Positions 1 to 6,669 of a stretch of DNA of 7,475 nt are shown here, piece after piece. The number at the start of each line of letters is the position of its first letter. Positions within the stretch are counted from its first letter, which is position 1. A model generated the notes under the pieces. It was given only the letters and a program-made list of their open reading frames with translations. It was not told the DNA's origin and made no database searches. The DNA is from Lachnospiraceae bacterium UBA3332 (GTDB lineage: Bacteria; Bacillota; Clostridia; Lachnospirales; Lachnospiraceae). The stretch lies in assembly GCA_002361095.1 (NCBI GenBank), contig DERU01000063.1, positions 1 through 7,475 of the forward strand, given 5' to 3'. The position numbers and the translations under genes are program-made.

Positions 1-24
1 AACAACTTGTTCAGCAGACACTAA

Positions 25-38
25 GTAAAACGATTTAC
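25..38. promoter_or_regulatory. Putative LacI-family repressor operator
   Basis: The 14-bp site GTAAAACGATTTAC is an even palindrome centred on CG. Six of seven base pairs match; only A30/A33 breaks the symmetry. Operators of LacI/GalR-family regulators are typically even palindromes with a central CG and A-rich left, T-rich right arms. The middle ten bases also fit the CcpA cre consensus, but the outer pairs are GT/AC where cre has TG/CA, so a pathway-specific LacI-type repressor fits better than CcpA. The site lies about 80 nt upstream of the GH51 start and overlaps a possible -35 element. The palindrome is seen; its function is inferred. Confidence 0.42.
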
Positions 39-63
39 AAACAATGAACGACAGGATTTGCAT
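34..63 (+). promoter_or_regulatory. Weak candidate promoter for the GH51-transporter operon
   Basis: TTTACA at 34-39 matches the -35 consensus TTGACA at five of six positions. An 18-nt spacer then leads to TTGCAT at 58-63, which matches the -10 consensus at only three of six. Transcription would begin near position 70, giving a leader of about 50 nt before the ATG at 118. The -35 overlaps the LacI-type palindrome, which would suit repression by promoter blocking. The -10 is poor, so the true promoter may lie upstream of the window. Confidence 0.22.
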
Positions 64-107
64 ACATGCAGACAACAGAATTTGCGTGCCCGCAAAAGCG
101 GGCGGAT

Positions 108-112
108 GGGAG
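108..112 (+). promoter_or_regulatory. Ribosome binding site deciding the GH51 start
   Basis: GGGAG sits five nt before the ATG at 118. The other in-frame starts, TTG at 58 and ATG at 106, have no comparable purine-rich site at good spacing. The residues upstream of 118 are Arg/Gln-rich and do not resemble the start of a GH51 protein, whereas translation from 118 opens directly into the first family beta-strand. Confidence 0.6.
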
Positions 113-117
113 CACAA

Positions 118-2604
118 ATGGGGAAACTGACAATTCGGACCCGGAAAAAAATCACAAAAACGGCGCCAAACCTGTACGGCATATTTTTGGAAGATATCAA
201 CCGGGCCGTGGACGGGGGACTTTACCCGGAATGCATCCGCAACAGAAGCTTTGAGGATTCCCTGCTTCCCGCAGGCTGCACATCCGTGCAGGACGGATAC
301 GCTTTTGAGACGGATGCTGGATGGCGCGATGAATTTAACGGAGGGGAAGGTCTTTCCCTTTGGGTCAGGCAGGATGCGATTGTCCGAACACCGGTTCCGG
401 GTTGGTATACGAAAGATGCCGCAATGGAGTTGGATTTTGACGATACGCTGAATGCGCGGCGGCAGGTTTCCCTTTGTGTGGATTTTAAGCCCGGGGGCGT
501 TCTCGAAAATATCGGCTTTGGAGGAATCGGGCAGGAGGCCGGGGAGAAGTATCATTTTTATATGTTTGCCAAGGCACAGGATGCGGTGGAACTGGGAATT
601 TTTGTGCAGGGGCCGCAAGAAAGCGGGGCGCAGGACGGGAATTTTGCCGGAACGGTTTCGGTAGAAAGTGGTGAATGGAAGCGCTATGATCTGGAGTATG
701 CGGCTAAAGAGGGCGGCGCCAATATGGTTCTCAGGCTTGTGTGTCCGCAGGGCGGCCGGTTACATATCGGATTTGTTTCGCTGATGCCGGTTTTGACATT
801 TATGGGACACGGGCTGCGCCGTGATATTGCCGAGAAGCTAAAGGCGCTTCGGCCTGGATTTTTCCGGTTTCCGGGGGGATGTATTGTAGAGGGCTTTACC
901 CCGTCTACCATGTGGAGGTTTTCGGATACGGTGGGACCGGTCTGGGAGCGCCCCGGGAAGCTTTTGATGTGGCATTACAGAACTTACGACGGCGTGGGTT
1001 TCCACGAATACCTCCAGTTTTGCGAGGATTTGGATATGGAACCGTTGTATGTCTGCAACTGCGGCATGACCTGCCAGGCGAGGAAGGAAGTGCTGCTGGA
1101 AGGAAAAGCCTTTGACGAAACGCTGCAGGACGCCCTGGATGCCATTGAATATGCGATCGGGGACATTTCGACAAAATGGGGGGCGCTCCGGGCAAAGATG
1201 GGGCATCCGGAACCGTTCCGGCTCAATTATATCGAGATCGGAAACGAAAACTGGGGAGAAGCGTATGAGGAGCGTTACAGGATTTTCTATCGTGCCATCA
1301 AGGAAAAATATCCCCATATCCGCTGTATTGCCAATTGCCATTTGGAGAAAAAGGGACTGGAGACGCAGTTGGTAGACGAACACTATTACGATACGGCGGA
1401 ATGGTTTGCAGAGAATACAAAACTGTTTGACGGCTATGACCGCAGCGGCCCGGAAATTTTCCTTGGGGAAGTGGCGGTGGTCAGAGGCTATGTGGGAGAA
1501 CTGTACGGTGCGTTGGGGGAGGCGGCATTTTTCACCGGCGTGGAGAAAAATCAGGATATTGTGACCCTTGTCTCCTATGCGCCGCTTTTGGAAAACGTGC
1601 ACTATCAGGCGTGGTTCCCCAATCTTCTCCTGTTTAATAACCGGGAGAGTTTCGGAATTCCCAGCTACTATGTGTGGAAGATGTTCGGAAACTGCCGGGG
1701 CGACTATGTGGTGGAATCCGAACTGGAAACCGGGCGCATTCCCAGACCCGTGAAAGGACGGCTCGCCCTGCTGGGACAGCCGGGGGTGCGGTACCGCAAA
1801 CCCTCCTGGAACGGAGTAAGACAGGACGTGACCCATGAAGTGATGGGCAGGGTGAGGGCGGACGGCGACAGTTTTGTGGTCGGCGTGCCGGACGAAGAAC
1901 AGCTTGTGGAGAGCCGCCGCCATTTTGGGGCGAAGCTGGATGAGGTTTTGGTGGTTTTCGGGGATGAGACGGCCGGAACCGGAACTTTTGAGATAGAACT
2001 GATGCGGGAGGAGGGCCGGGAGTTTGTTCTGGGGATTTTTCCTTCCCGGATGCCGGACACCGCTTATGTCAGCGATGAAACCAATCCCCCTGCCGCGTGG
2101 AACGTGGAGAACGTGAAACCGATTTTGTGGAAGATCAACGAAAAGGAGCATGTCCTGTTTGAGCAGGAAGGGCCGCGGACAAAGGTGCTTGCCCGCTTTG
2201 CGGACGAAGACGCCGCGGACGGTTTTTGCAGATTTGCCTACCAGACGGACGGGCGGCGCATTGCGCTGTATCGGGGGGAAAAGCTGGTGGGAGAAACCAT
2301 GCTTCCTTCCTTCCCCGCGCAAAGCTGTGTGGTGACGGATACACAAAACCGGATTTACATCAAACTGGTAAATCTTGCGCAGGAAGAAGAGGAAATGCAC
2401 ATTTCGCTGGACTGCGGTGTGGAAACCGATTATTTGGCGCATGTCCTTACCGGGGAGATGCGGGCGAAAAACAGTTTTGAGAATCCCACGTGCGTGTGCG
2501 ACCGGACGTTTGCCCTTGCGGGGGCGGCGCAGCATTTTACTTATGTGATGCCCAAGCTTAGCGTGGCGGTGCTGGAACTTACCAGAACAGGAGGCGGCAG
2601 ATGA
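118..2604 (+). CDS. Alpha-L-arabinofuranosidase, GH51, large form with CBM4/9-like N-terminal domain
   Basis: An 828-residue glycoside hydrolase that should release terminal arabinofuranose from arabinan, arabinoxylan or their oligosaccharides with retention of configuration. In order it shows: a first strand with LYGIFLEDIN at about 19-28; a beta-sandwich resembling the CBM4/9-like domain of GH51 (about 60-225), ending in a VSLMP motif; then a TIM barrel with RFPGG (250-254), GNENWG containing the acid/base Glu377, the EHYY motif at 421-424, and the nucleophile Glu451 in FLGEVAV. The C-terminal sandwich resumes at about 735 (IYIKLVN). Residues about 551-733 form an extra stretch inside that region. 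No signal peptide or membrane segment is visible, so the enzyme should act in the cytoplasm on imported oligosaccharides. Its stop overlaps the next start as ATGA, which implies one mRNA with the transporter. The family call is firm; the exact substrate (arabinan or arabinoxylan oligosaccharide) is inferred. Confidence 0.95.
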   Translation: MGKLTIRTRKKITKTAPNLYGIFLEDINRAVDGGLYPECIRNRSFEDSLLPAGCTSVQDGYAFETDAGWRDEFNGGEGLSLWVRQDAIVRTPVPGWYTKDAAMELDFDDTLNARRQVSLCVDFKPGGVLENIGFGGIGQEAGEKYHFYMFAKAQDAVELGIFVQGPQESGAQDGNFAGTVSVESGEWKRYDLEYAAKEGGANMVLRLVCPQGGRLHIGFVSLMPVLTFMGHGLRRDIAEKLKALRPGFFRFPGGCIVEGFTPSTMWRFSDTVGPVWERPGKLLMWHYRTYDGVGFHEYLQFCEDLDMEPLYVCNCGMTCQARKEVLLEGKAFDETLQDALDAIEYAIGDISTKWGALRAKMGHPEPFRLNYIEIGNENWGEAYEERYRIFYRAIKEKYPHIRCIANCHLEKKGLETQLVDEHYYDTAEWFAENTKLFDGYDRSGPEIFLGEVAVVRGYVGELYGALGEAAFFTGVEKNQDIVTLVSYAPLLENVHYQAWFPNLLLFNNRESFGIPSYYVWKMFGNCRGDYVVESELETGRIPRPVKGRLALLGQPGVRYRKPSWNGVRQDVTHEVMGRVRADGDSFVVGVPDEEQLVESRRHFGAKLDEVLVVFGDETAGTGTFEIELMREEGREFVLGIFPSRMPDTAYVSDETNPPAAWNVENVKPILWKINEKEHVLFEQEGPRTKVLARFADEDAADGFCRFAYQTDGRRIALYRGEKLVGETMLPSFPAQSCVVTDTQNRIYIKLVNLAQEEEEMHISLDCGVETDYLAHVLTGEMRAKNSFENPTCVCDRTFALAGAAQHFTYVMPKLSVAVLELTRTGGGR

Positions 2605-3524
2605 AGAATTTTTTCCAAAATAAAAGAAAAGTGAGGGGCTTTAAGGAATTTCTTTATATCCTCCCGTTTCTGGCCCTGGTGGCGGTATTTTCGTACTATC
2701 CGTTATACGGATGGGTATATGCGTTTTTTGATTATAAACCGCCTTTTCCGCTGTCCATCAACCAGTTTGCGGGTTTGAAGTGGTTTAAATCCATGGTGGA
2801 TAATCCGGTGAAAACGATGCAGATTTTAAAGGTTCTGCGCAACACCTTCGCCATGAGCGGATTAAGCCTTTTGTTTTCATGGTTCCCCATGATTTTTGCG
2901 GTGTTTTTAAATGAAATTAAATGTGTGCCTTTTAAGAAGTTTGTACAGACCGTCACCACGCTGCCCAACTTCATAAGCTGGGTATTGGTGTATTCCATCG
3001 CCTATTGCCTGCTAAACAGCACGGGCGTGGTCAATTCGGTTCTGATGAACCTTGGCGTTATCGATACCCCGCAGCTGTTTTTGCAGTCCAGCAGTCATGT
3101 GTGGTTTAAAATGTGGCTGTGGCTGACATGGAAGAATGCGGGCTGGTCGGCGATTATGTATATTGCCGCCATCACCGGGATTGACGAAGAGTTGAACGAG
3201 GCGGCGCGGGTGGACGGCGCTTCCCGGATGCAGATCATTTGGAATATCACGATTCCCAGTATCCTTCCGACTTACTTTGTGCTGGTAATGTTAAGTCTTG
3301 CCAACTTTTTGTCAAACGGCATGGAGCAGTATTTCGTATTTGAAAACGCGTTCAACAAGGAGAGCATCGAGGTATTGGATCTTTATGTATACAACCTGGC
3401 GATGGGAAGCGGCGGGTATTCCCTTTCCACGGCGATCAGTATATTGAAATCGGTGGTGAGCGTTTTGCTTTTGTGCTGTACCAACGGAATCTCAAAGCTG
3501 ATCAGGGGCGAAGGATTTATCTGA
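2601..3524 (+). CDS. ABC sugar transporter permease, LplB/UgpA-type (CUT1)
   Basis: A 307-residue integral membrane subunit of a binding-protein-dependent importer. Hydrophobic segments that look membrane-spanning lie near residues 17-43, 83-105, 122-138, 168-192, 222-240 and 275-295, six in all, as usual for the family. The cytoplasmic EAA loop that docks the ATPase is clear: EAARVDGA at 200-207, followed by IP at 218-219. The start is firm because AGGAGG at 2589-2594 is six nt before the ATG, and the 4-bp ATGA overlap with the GH51 gene indicates translational coupling. With the next permease it should form the heterodimeric channel. By family the substrate is an oligosaccharide; the co-transcribed arabinofuranosidase points to an arabinose-containing one. 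Related LplB proteins serve many different sugars, so specificity is not proven. Confidence 0.93.
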   Translation: MKNFFQNKRKVRGFKEFLYILPFLALVAVFSYYPLYGWVYAFFDYKPPFPLSINQFAGLKWFKSMVDNPVKTMQILKVLRNTFAMSGLSLLFSWFPMIFAVFLNEIKCVPFKKFVQTVTTLPNFISWVLVYSIAYCLLNSTGVVNSVLMNLGVIDTPQLFLQSSSHVWFKMWLWLTWKNAGWSAIMYIAAITGIDEELNEAARVDGASRMQIIWNITIPSILPTYFVLVMLSLANFLSNGMEQYFVFENAFNKESIEVLDLYVYNLAMGSGGYSLSTAISILKSVVSVLLLCCTNGISKLIRGEGFI

Positions 3525-3596
3525 GCGGCCATAGGGGTGCAGGGTGACTCGTTGTGACGGATGTGCAGGCGCAGCCTGTGGAATGTAGGGGTATTT
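3525..3596 (+). other. Intercistronic gap between permease genes with small hairpin
   Basis: The 72-nt gap holds a short hairpin, CAGGC-GCA-GCCTG at 3566-3578, extendable by G-U pairs. No T-run follows, so it is not a terminator. It may affect mRNA processing or spacing between the permease genes, but it could be chance. No promoter is apparent. Confidence 0.3.
3587..3591 (+). promoter_or_regulatory. Ribosome binding site deciding the second permease start
   Basis: AGGGG lies five nt before the ATG at 3597 and eight nt before a second ATG at 3600. The upstream in-frame ATG at 3561 has no purine-rich site, and its extra twelve residues overlap the small intercistronic hairpin. The start at 3597 is therefore preferred; 3600 is an equally possible alternative. 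Confidence 0.55.
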
Positions 3597-4535
3597 ATGA
3601 TGAAACAGAAGAACAAGGCGCAGGGCAGGACGGTGAAATATAAGACCGGTATTGGCGATAGGATCATAAGCGTGGTCACTTATGTGGTCTATTCCCTCTT
3701 TGCTTTTGTGTGCGCATATCCTTTTTACTATATTTTTATCAATACGATCAGTTCCAACGATTTAAGCCAACGGGGAAAGGTGCTGTTTTGGCCGAAGGAA
3801 GTGCATTTTCACAATTATCAGCAGGTGATGAAAATTCCGGATCTGTTTTCGGCCGCAAAGATTTCCGTGGAAAGGACGGTGATCGGGACGGCGCTGACGG
3901 TGGTGATCGCGGCGTTTCTCGGTTTCATGTTTACAAGGGAAACGCTCTGGAAGCGCAAGCTGTGGTATAGGATGGTGGCGGCCACCATGTATTTTAACGC
4001 CGGAATTATTCCGTGGTTTATCACTATGCGCAATCTGCACCTGACGAATAATTTCTGGGGATATATTCTGCCGATGGCAGTACAGCCTTTTTACATTATT
4101 TTGTGTAAGACCTTCGTGGAATCCGTGCCGAAGGAACTGCAGGATGCGGCGGAGATTGACGGGGCCGGGACACTTAAAGTGTTCTTCTCCATCATCATCC
4201 CGATTATCAAGCCCATTCTTGCGACGGTGGCGATTTTTGCCGCAGTGGCACAATGGAATGCTTTCCAGGATACGCTGCTTTTGGTGACGGACAGCAAGCT
4301 TTATACATTGCAGTTTACGTTATACCAGTATATCAATCAGGCCAGTTCCCTAAAGGCCCTGGTCAACAATACCACTTCGTCGGCCAGCCTTGCGGCGAGT
4401 CTGGCGCATGCACAGACGGCTACTTCCATTCGTATGACGGTGACGATCGTTGTTGTGACGCCCATCATTTTGGTGTATCCGTTCTTCCAGCGGTTTTTTA
4501 CCAAGGGTATTATGATCGGCGCCGTAAAAGGCTGA
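3597..4535 (+). CDS. ABC sugar transporter permease, LplC/YtcP-type (CUT1)
   Basis: A 312-residue second channel subunit (311 if ATG 3600 is used). It has an N-terminal cytoplasmic stretch, then a membrane segment at about 26-48 with the AYPFYYIFINT motif seen in LplC/YtcP proteins, further hydrophobic segments near 95-112, 127-145, 153-172, 205-222 and 279-296, and the EAA loop as DAAEIDGA at 183-190 before an IIP turn. The C-terminus (YPFFQRFFTKGIMIGAVKG) is a hallmark of this subfamily. It follows the LplB-type gene by 72 nt on the same strand, so the two should pair as a heterodimer. No ATP-binding subunit is encoded nearby. Function as a sugar importer subunit is strongly supported; the substrate is inferred from the GH51 neighbour only. 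Confidence 0.93.
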   Translation: MMKQKNKAQGRTVKYKTGIGDRIISVVTYVVYSLFAFVCAYPFYYIFINTISSNDLSQRGKVLFWPKEVHFHNYQQVMKIPDLFSAAKISVERTVIGTALTVVIAAFLGFMFTRETLWKRKLWYRMVAATMYFNAGIIPWFITMRNLHLTNNFWGYILPMAVQPFYIILCKTFVESVPKELQDAAEIDGAGTLKVFFSIIIPIIKPILATVAIFAAVAQWNAFQDTLLLVTDSKLYTLQFTLYQYINQASSLKALVNNTTSSASLAASLAHAQTATSIRMTVTIVVVTPIILVYPFFQRFFTKGIMIGAVKG

Positions 4536-4604
4536 TTTTTGGCAGTGGTTTGGACGGGCCTGCGGGACAGATGCGCAGACCGCAGTAAACGTACCGGTAA
4601 TAAA

Positions 4605-4642
4605 CATCCGCCCTTTGTATGGCAATTTGAATGGGGCGGATG
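4605..4642 (+). repeat. Long-loop 9-bp inverted repeat upstream of the terminator-like hairpin
   Basis: CATCCGCCC at 4605-4613 and GGGCGGATG at 4634-4642 are perfectly complementary, with a 20-nt loop between them. The stem is GC-rich and ends two nt before the terminator-like hairpin, so the two could stack in the RNA. It may stabilise or process the mRNA, or form part of an attenuator. The pairing is seen; the role is inferred. Confidence 0.5.
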
Positions 4643-4644
4643 CA

Positions 4645-4681
4645 GTGACAGGTCAGACTTGCCTGAACTGTTACGTTTTTT
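4645..4681 (+). terminator. Rho-independent terminator or attenuator upstream of the binding-protein gene
   Basis: The left arm GTGACAG (4645-4651) pairs with CTGTTAC (4668-4674) over seven bp, including one G-U pair. After a single A-G mismatch, TCAG (4653-4656) pairs with CTGA (4663-4666) around a six-nt loop. One G and then six Ts (4676-4681) follow. This is the form of an intrinsic terminator, yet it lies between the second permease and its binding-protein gene, 39 nt before the ATG. It may lower read-through, act as a conditional attenuator, or stabilise the 3' end of a processed permease mRNA. Confidence 0.6.
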
Positions 4682-4720
4682 ACCTGATAGAGTAAGGAAA
4701 ATATTAAAGGAGGATCAGAA

Positions 4721-6523
4721 ATGAAGAGTAAGAAAGTATTATCCATGCTTCTGGCATCGGCGATGCTGGCAGGAATGCTTACGGGATGCGGAAACACGCC
4801 TGCCCCGGACACATCCGCAGGCGCACAGCCGGAAAGCGTGCAGGCGGACGGTGCAAAGGAGGAAGCGCCTGCGGAAAGTAAGCAGGAAGATGCCGGTTCC
4901 GATACGGCTTCCGGCTCCGACAAGGAACTGCTGTCCCTCGAAGTTTATGACGTGGCGGCAAACTATCAGGGCATACAGACCGGCTGGTTTGACAAGGTCG
5001 TCAAGGACCGCTTTAATCTGGAGTTGAACATTATTGCGCCCCAGGTGGCCGGGGACGCGGTTTTCCAGACCAGGGCAAGCACCGGGAACCTGGGAGATAT
5101 CCTGATTCTGGAGGGGGCGGATTTTGCGGACTGCGTATCGGCCGGACTGGTGAAGGATATCAGCGCCGAGATCGGAAACTATCCCAACCTGATGACCTAT
5201 GAGGATCAGATTAAGACATTCAACGAAGGACTGCCCGGGAATGAAGCGGGTATTACTTACGGGATTCCGGCACAGATGACCAATACGTCCCCGACCGCCT
5301 ATTCGCAGGATGTCATTTATTCCAGCCCCCTGCTTCGGTGGGATCTGTATTCCGAACTGGGCTGTCCGGAAATCAAGGATTTGGACGGACTTCTGGATGT
5401 ACTGGAGCAGATGATGAAAGCGCATCCGACCAATGAGAGCGGCGATCCTGCGTATCCGTTCTCCCTTTGGGCCGACTGGGACGGCGGCGACGGCATGCTG
5501 GGAATTGCAAACGTCGTACAGCTGACCACATGGTATGGGGAAAAGATCAAGGGTTCCGCGATCCTTAAACCCGATAATACTTTTATCCCGCTGACGGATA
5601 AGGCCGGCACCTATTATAAGATTTTAAAATTCTTAAACGACGCGCAGGTCAGAGGGCTGGTGGATCCCGACTCCGGCACGCAGGATTGGAACGCGGCATG
5701 CGCCAAGATGTCCGCAGGACAGGTTTATCTGATGTGGTACAGCTGGCAGGTAGGGTTCTGGAATTCCCAGGACAGGCTGAAAGCGGGAAATGCGTTTATC
5801 TATACGCCCGTAGCGGATCAGCTTTATTATGTGGACTCCGATACATATTACGGAAGCGGCCGTGTGTTTGCCGTGGGTTCCCAGGTGGACGATGAAAAAT
5901 ATGCGAGGATCATGGAGTTCCTTGACTGGTATGCAAGCCCTGAAGGACTCACGTTTGAACATAACGGGATTGAAGGATTCAATTATACGGTTGGCGACGA
6001 TGGCAAATTTACTTTGATCAATGACAATGCTTTGATGGATAACCTTCCGGTGCCGGAAGAGTACGGCGGGGCAGGCTACCAGGACGGCAACAACGCCATC
6101 AACCAGTGGATTGTGGACGCAATCAGCACAAACCCCAACACGGGAGAACCTTATTCCTGTCAGTATTGGAGTACCTACAAAGAGGCGACCATGACGGATA
6201 TGAAGCGGGAGTGGCAGGAAAAATTTGATGCCGAGGAACCGGTGGATTATATGAAGAAAAATGATCTTTTGGTGGTCAGCCCCAATGTCAGCGTGACGCT
6301 GCCCAGCGATTCTTCCGATATTTCCGTAATCCGCAACCAATGTAACGAAGCGTTGTGCGATTATTCCTGGAGAATGATTTTTGCGAAGGACGACGCGGAA
6401 TTTGATTCCATGTGGGATGAAATGTGTACGCAGATGGATGGTTTCGGGTTCCAGGAACTGTACAATTTTGATGTGGAGAAATTCCAGATCGAACTGGATG
6501 TGAAACTGGAAGCAATGAAATAA
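4721..6523 (+). CDS. Lipoprotein extracellular sugar-binding protein of a CUT1 ABC importer (LplA/YtcQ-like)
   Basis: A 600-residue ligand-capturing subunit anchored to the outer face of the membrane. The signal peptide has Lys residues at 3-5, a hydrophobic core, and the lipobox LTGC at 20-23, with Cys23 as the lipidated residue. A flexible Ala/Ser/Glu/Asp-rich linker runs from about 24 to 67. The mature two-lobed domain starts near ELLSLEVYD (69-77) and shows family features such as GDILIL (125-130), YGIPAQ (180-185) and RWDLYSELG (206-214). Aromatic clusters WADWDGG (250-256) and WYSWQVGFW (339-347) are plausible sugar-stacking surfaces. At 600 residues it is larger than typical family 1 binding proteins of about 400-450, but within the range of LplA/LipO types. 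The ribosome site AAAGGAGG is seven nt before the ATG. It lies downstream of both permeases and is followed by a strong terminator. An arabinose-containing oligosaccharide ligand is inferred from context. Confidence 0.92.
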   Translation: MKSKKVLSMLLASAMLAGMLTGCGNTPAPDTSAGAQPESVQADGAKEEAPAESKQEDAGSDTASGSDKELLSLEVYDVAANYQGIQTGWFDKVVKDRFNLELNIIAPQVAGDAVFQTRASTGNLGDILILEGADFADCVSAGLVKDISAEIGNYPNLMTYEDQIKTFNEGLPGNEAGITYGIPAQMTNTSPTAYSQDVIYSSPLLRWDLYSELGCPEIKDLDGLLDVLEQMMKAHPTNESGDPAYPFSLWADWDGGDGMLGIANVVQLTTWYGEKIKGSAILKPDNTFIPLTDKAGTYYKILKFLNDAQVRGLVDPDSGTQDWNAACAKMSAGQVYLMWYSWQVGFWNSQDRLKAGNAFIYTPVADQLYYVDSDTYYGSGRVFAVGSQVDDEKYARIMEFLDWYASPEGLTFEHNGIEGFNYTVGDDGKFTLINDNALMDNLPVPEEYGGAGYQDGNNAINQWIVDAISTNPNTGEPYSCQYWSTYKEATMTDMKREWQEKFDAEEPVDYMKKNDLLVVSPNVSVTLPSDSSDISVIRNQCNEALCDYSWRMIFAKDDAEFDSMWDEMCTQMDGFGFQELYNFDVEKFQIELDVKLEAMK

Positions 6524-6554
6524 AGGCAACAGCCAATGACGGTACGCGCCTTGG

Positions 6555-6590
6555 GAAGAAAAGCCGGGAGGATGTTCCCGGCTTTTCTTC
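6555..6590 (+). terminator. Rho-independent terminator after the binding-protein gene
   Basis: GAAGAAAAGCCGGGA (6555-6569) and TCCCGGCTTTTCTTC (6576-6590) form a perfect 15-bp inverted repeat around a six-nt loop. The GC-rich top of the stem is flanked by an A-rich left arm and a T-rich right arm, so the T-tract is inside the repeat, as in many Bacillota terminators. It lies 31 nt after the stop codon and should end the GH51-transporter transcript. Confidence 0.9.
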
Positions 6591-6669
6591 TATCCGGGCG
6601 GGATAAACAAACAGTGCGGCCCTGCACAAATTTGACAGACGTGCAAAGCCGCGCAGAAACGAGGGAAAA
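6591..6669 (+). other. Leader region of the GH120-like gene, no convincing promoter
   Basis: The 79 nt between the terminator and the last gene contain a consensus -35 hexamer TTGACA (6632-6637), but the expected -10 position (6655-6660, AGAAAC) does not match. A CAAATTTG palindrome (6627-6634) overlaps it. GAGGG at 6661-6665 is the only ribosome-site candidate, and its spacing to the ATG at 6670 is short (four nt). Expression may depend on read-through or on a promoter I cannot recognise. Confidence 0.3.

Larger units (their letters stand above)
4536..4720 (+). other. Structured 185-nt intercistronic region before the binding-protein gene
   Basis: This gap is unusually long and structured compared with the others in the operon. 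It contains a 6-bp stem CTGCGG/CCGCAG (4560-4565 with 4580-4585), an 8-bp palindrome TACCGGTA (4592-4599), a perfect 9-bp stem CATCCGCCC/GGGCGGATG (4605-4613 with 4634-4642), and a terminator-shaped hairpin (4645-4674) with a T-run. A strong ribosome site, AAAGGAGG at 4706-4713, precedes the binding-protein ATG by seven nt. No open frame in the gap looks like a protein. Confidence 0.6.

Noticed and set aside
1..11. AACAACTTGTT, an 11-nt inverted repeat at the window edge.
   Set aside because: Too short and at the boundary; it could be part of a larger element, but nothing in the window supports a role.
1..47. Possible 3' end of an upstream gene; one frame reads 14 residues to a TGA at 45-47, and other frames stop at 24 and 28.
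   Set aside because: Too few residues to identify any protein, and all three frames are equally possible.
58..117. TTG start at 58, giving a GH51 protein 20 residues longer.
   Set aside because: The extra residues look like leader sequence. ATG 118 has a better ribosome site and starts at the first family strand.
66..254. Out-of-frame ORF starting at ATG 66 with an AGGA nine nt upstream, overlapping the GH51 start.
   Set aside because: Most of its length is an off-frame reading of the GH51 N-terminus, with no protein-like character. A leader peptide cannot be excluded but is not supported.
838..2535. A 565-codon open frame on the - strand opposite the GH51 gene.
   Set aside because: It lies fully inside a firmly identified gene, its product is rich in His, Arg and Pro with no recognisable domain, and it has no ribosome site. 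It is a codon-bias shadow.
4679..4707. A promoter TTTACC with 17-nt spacing to TATTAA directly upstream of the binding-protein gene.
   Set aside because: Both hexamers match only four of six, and transcription would begin at about 4714, after the ribosome site at 4706-4713, leaving the mRNA without it.
5633..6529. A 298-codon open frame on the - strand opposite the binding-protein gene.
   Set aside because: It is entirely antisense to a well-supported gene, with a His/Ile-rich composition and no family features.
6632..6660. A promoter with TTGACA at 6632-6637 for the last gene.
   Set aside because: The -10 position has no resemblance to TATAAT, and the start would be almost at the ATG.
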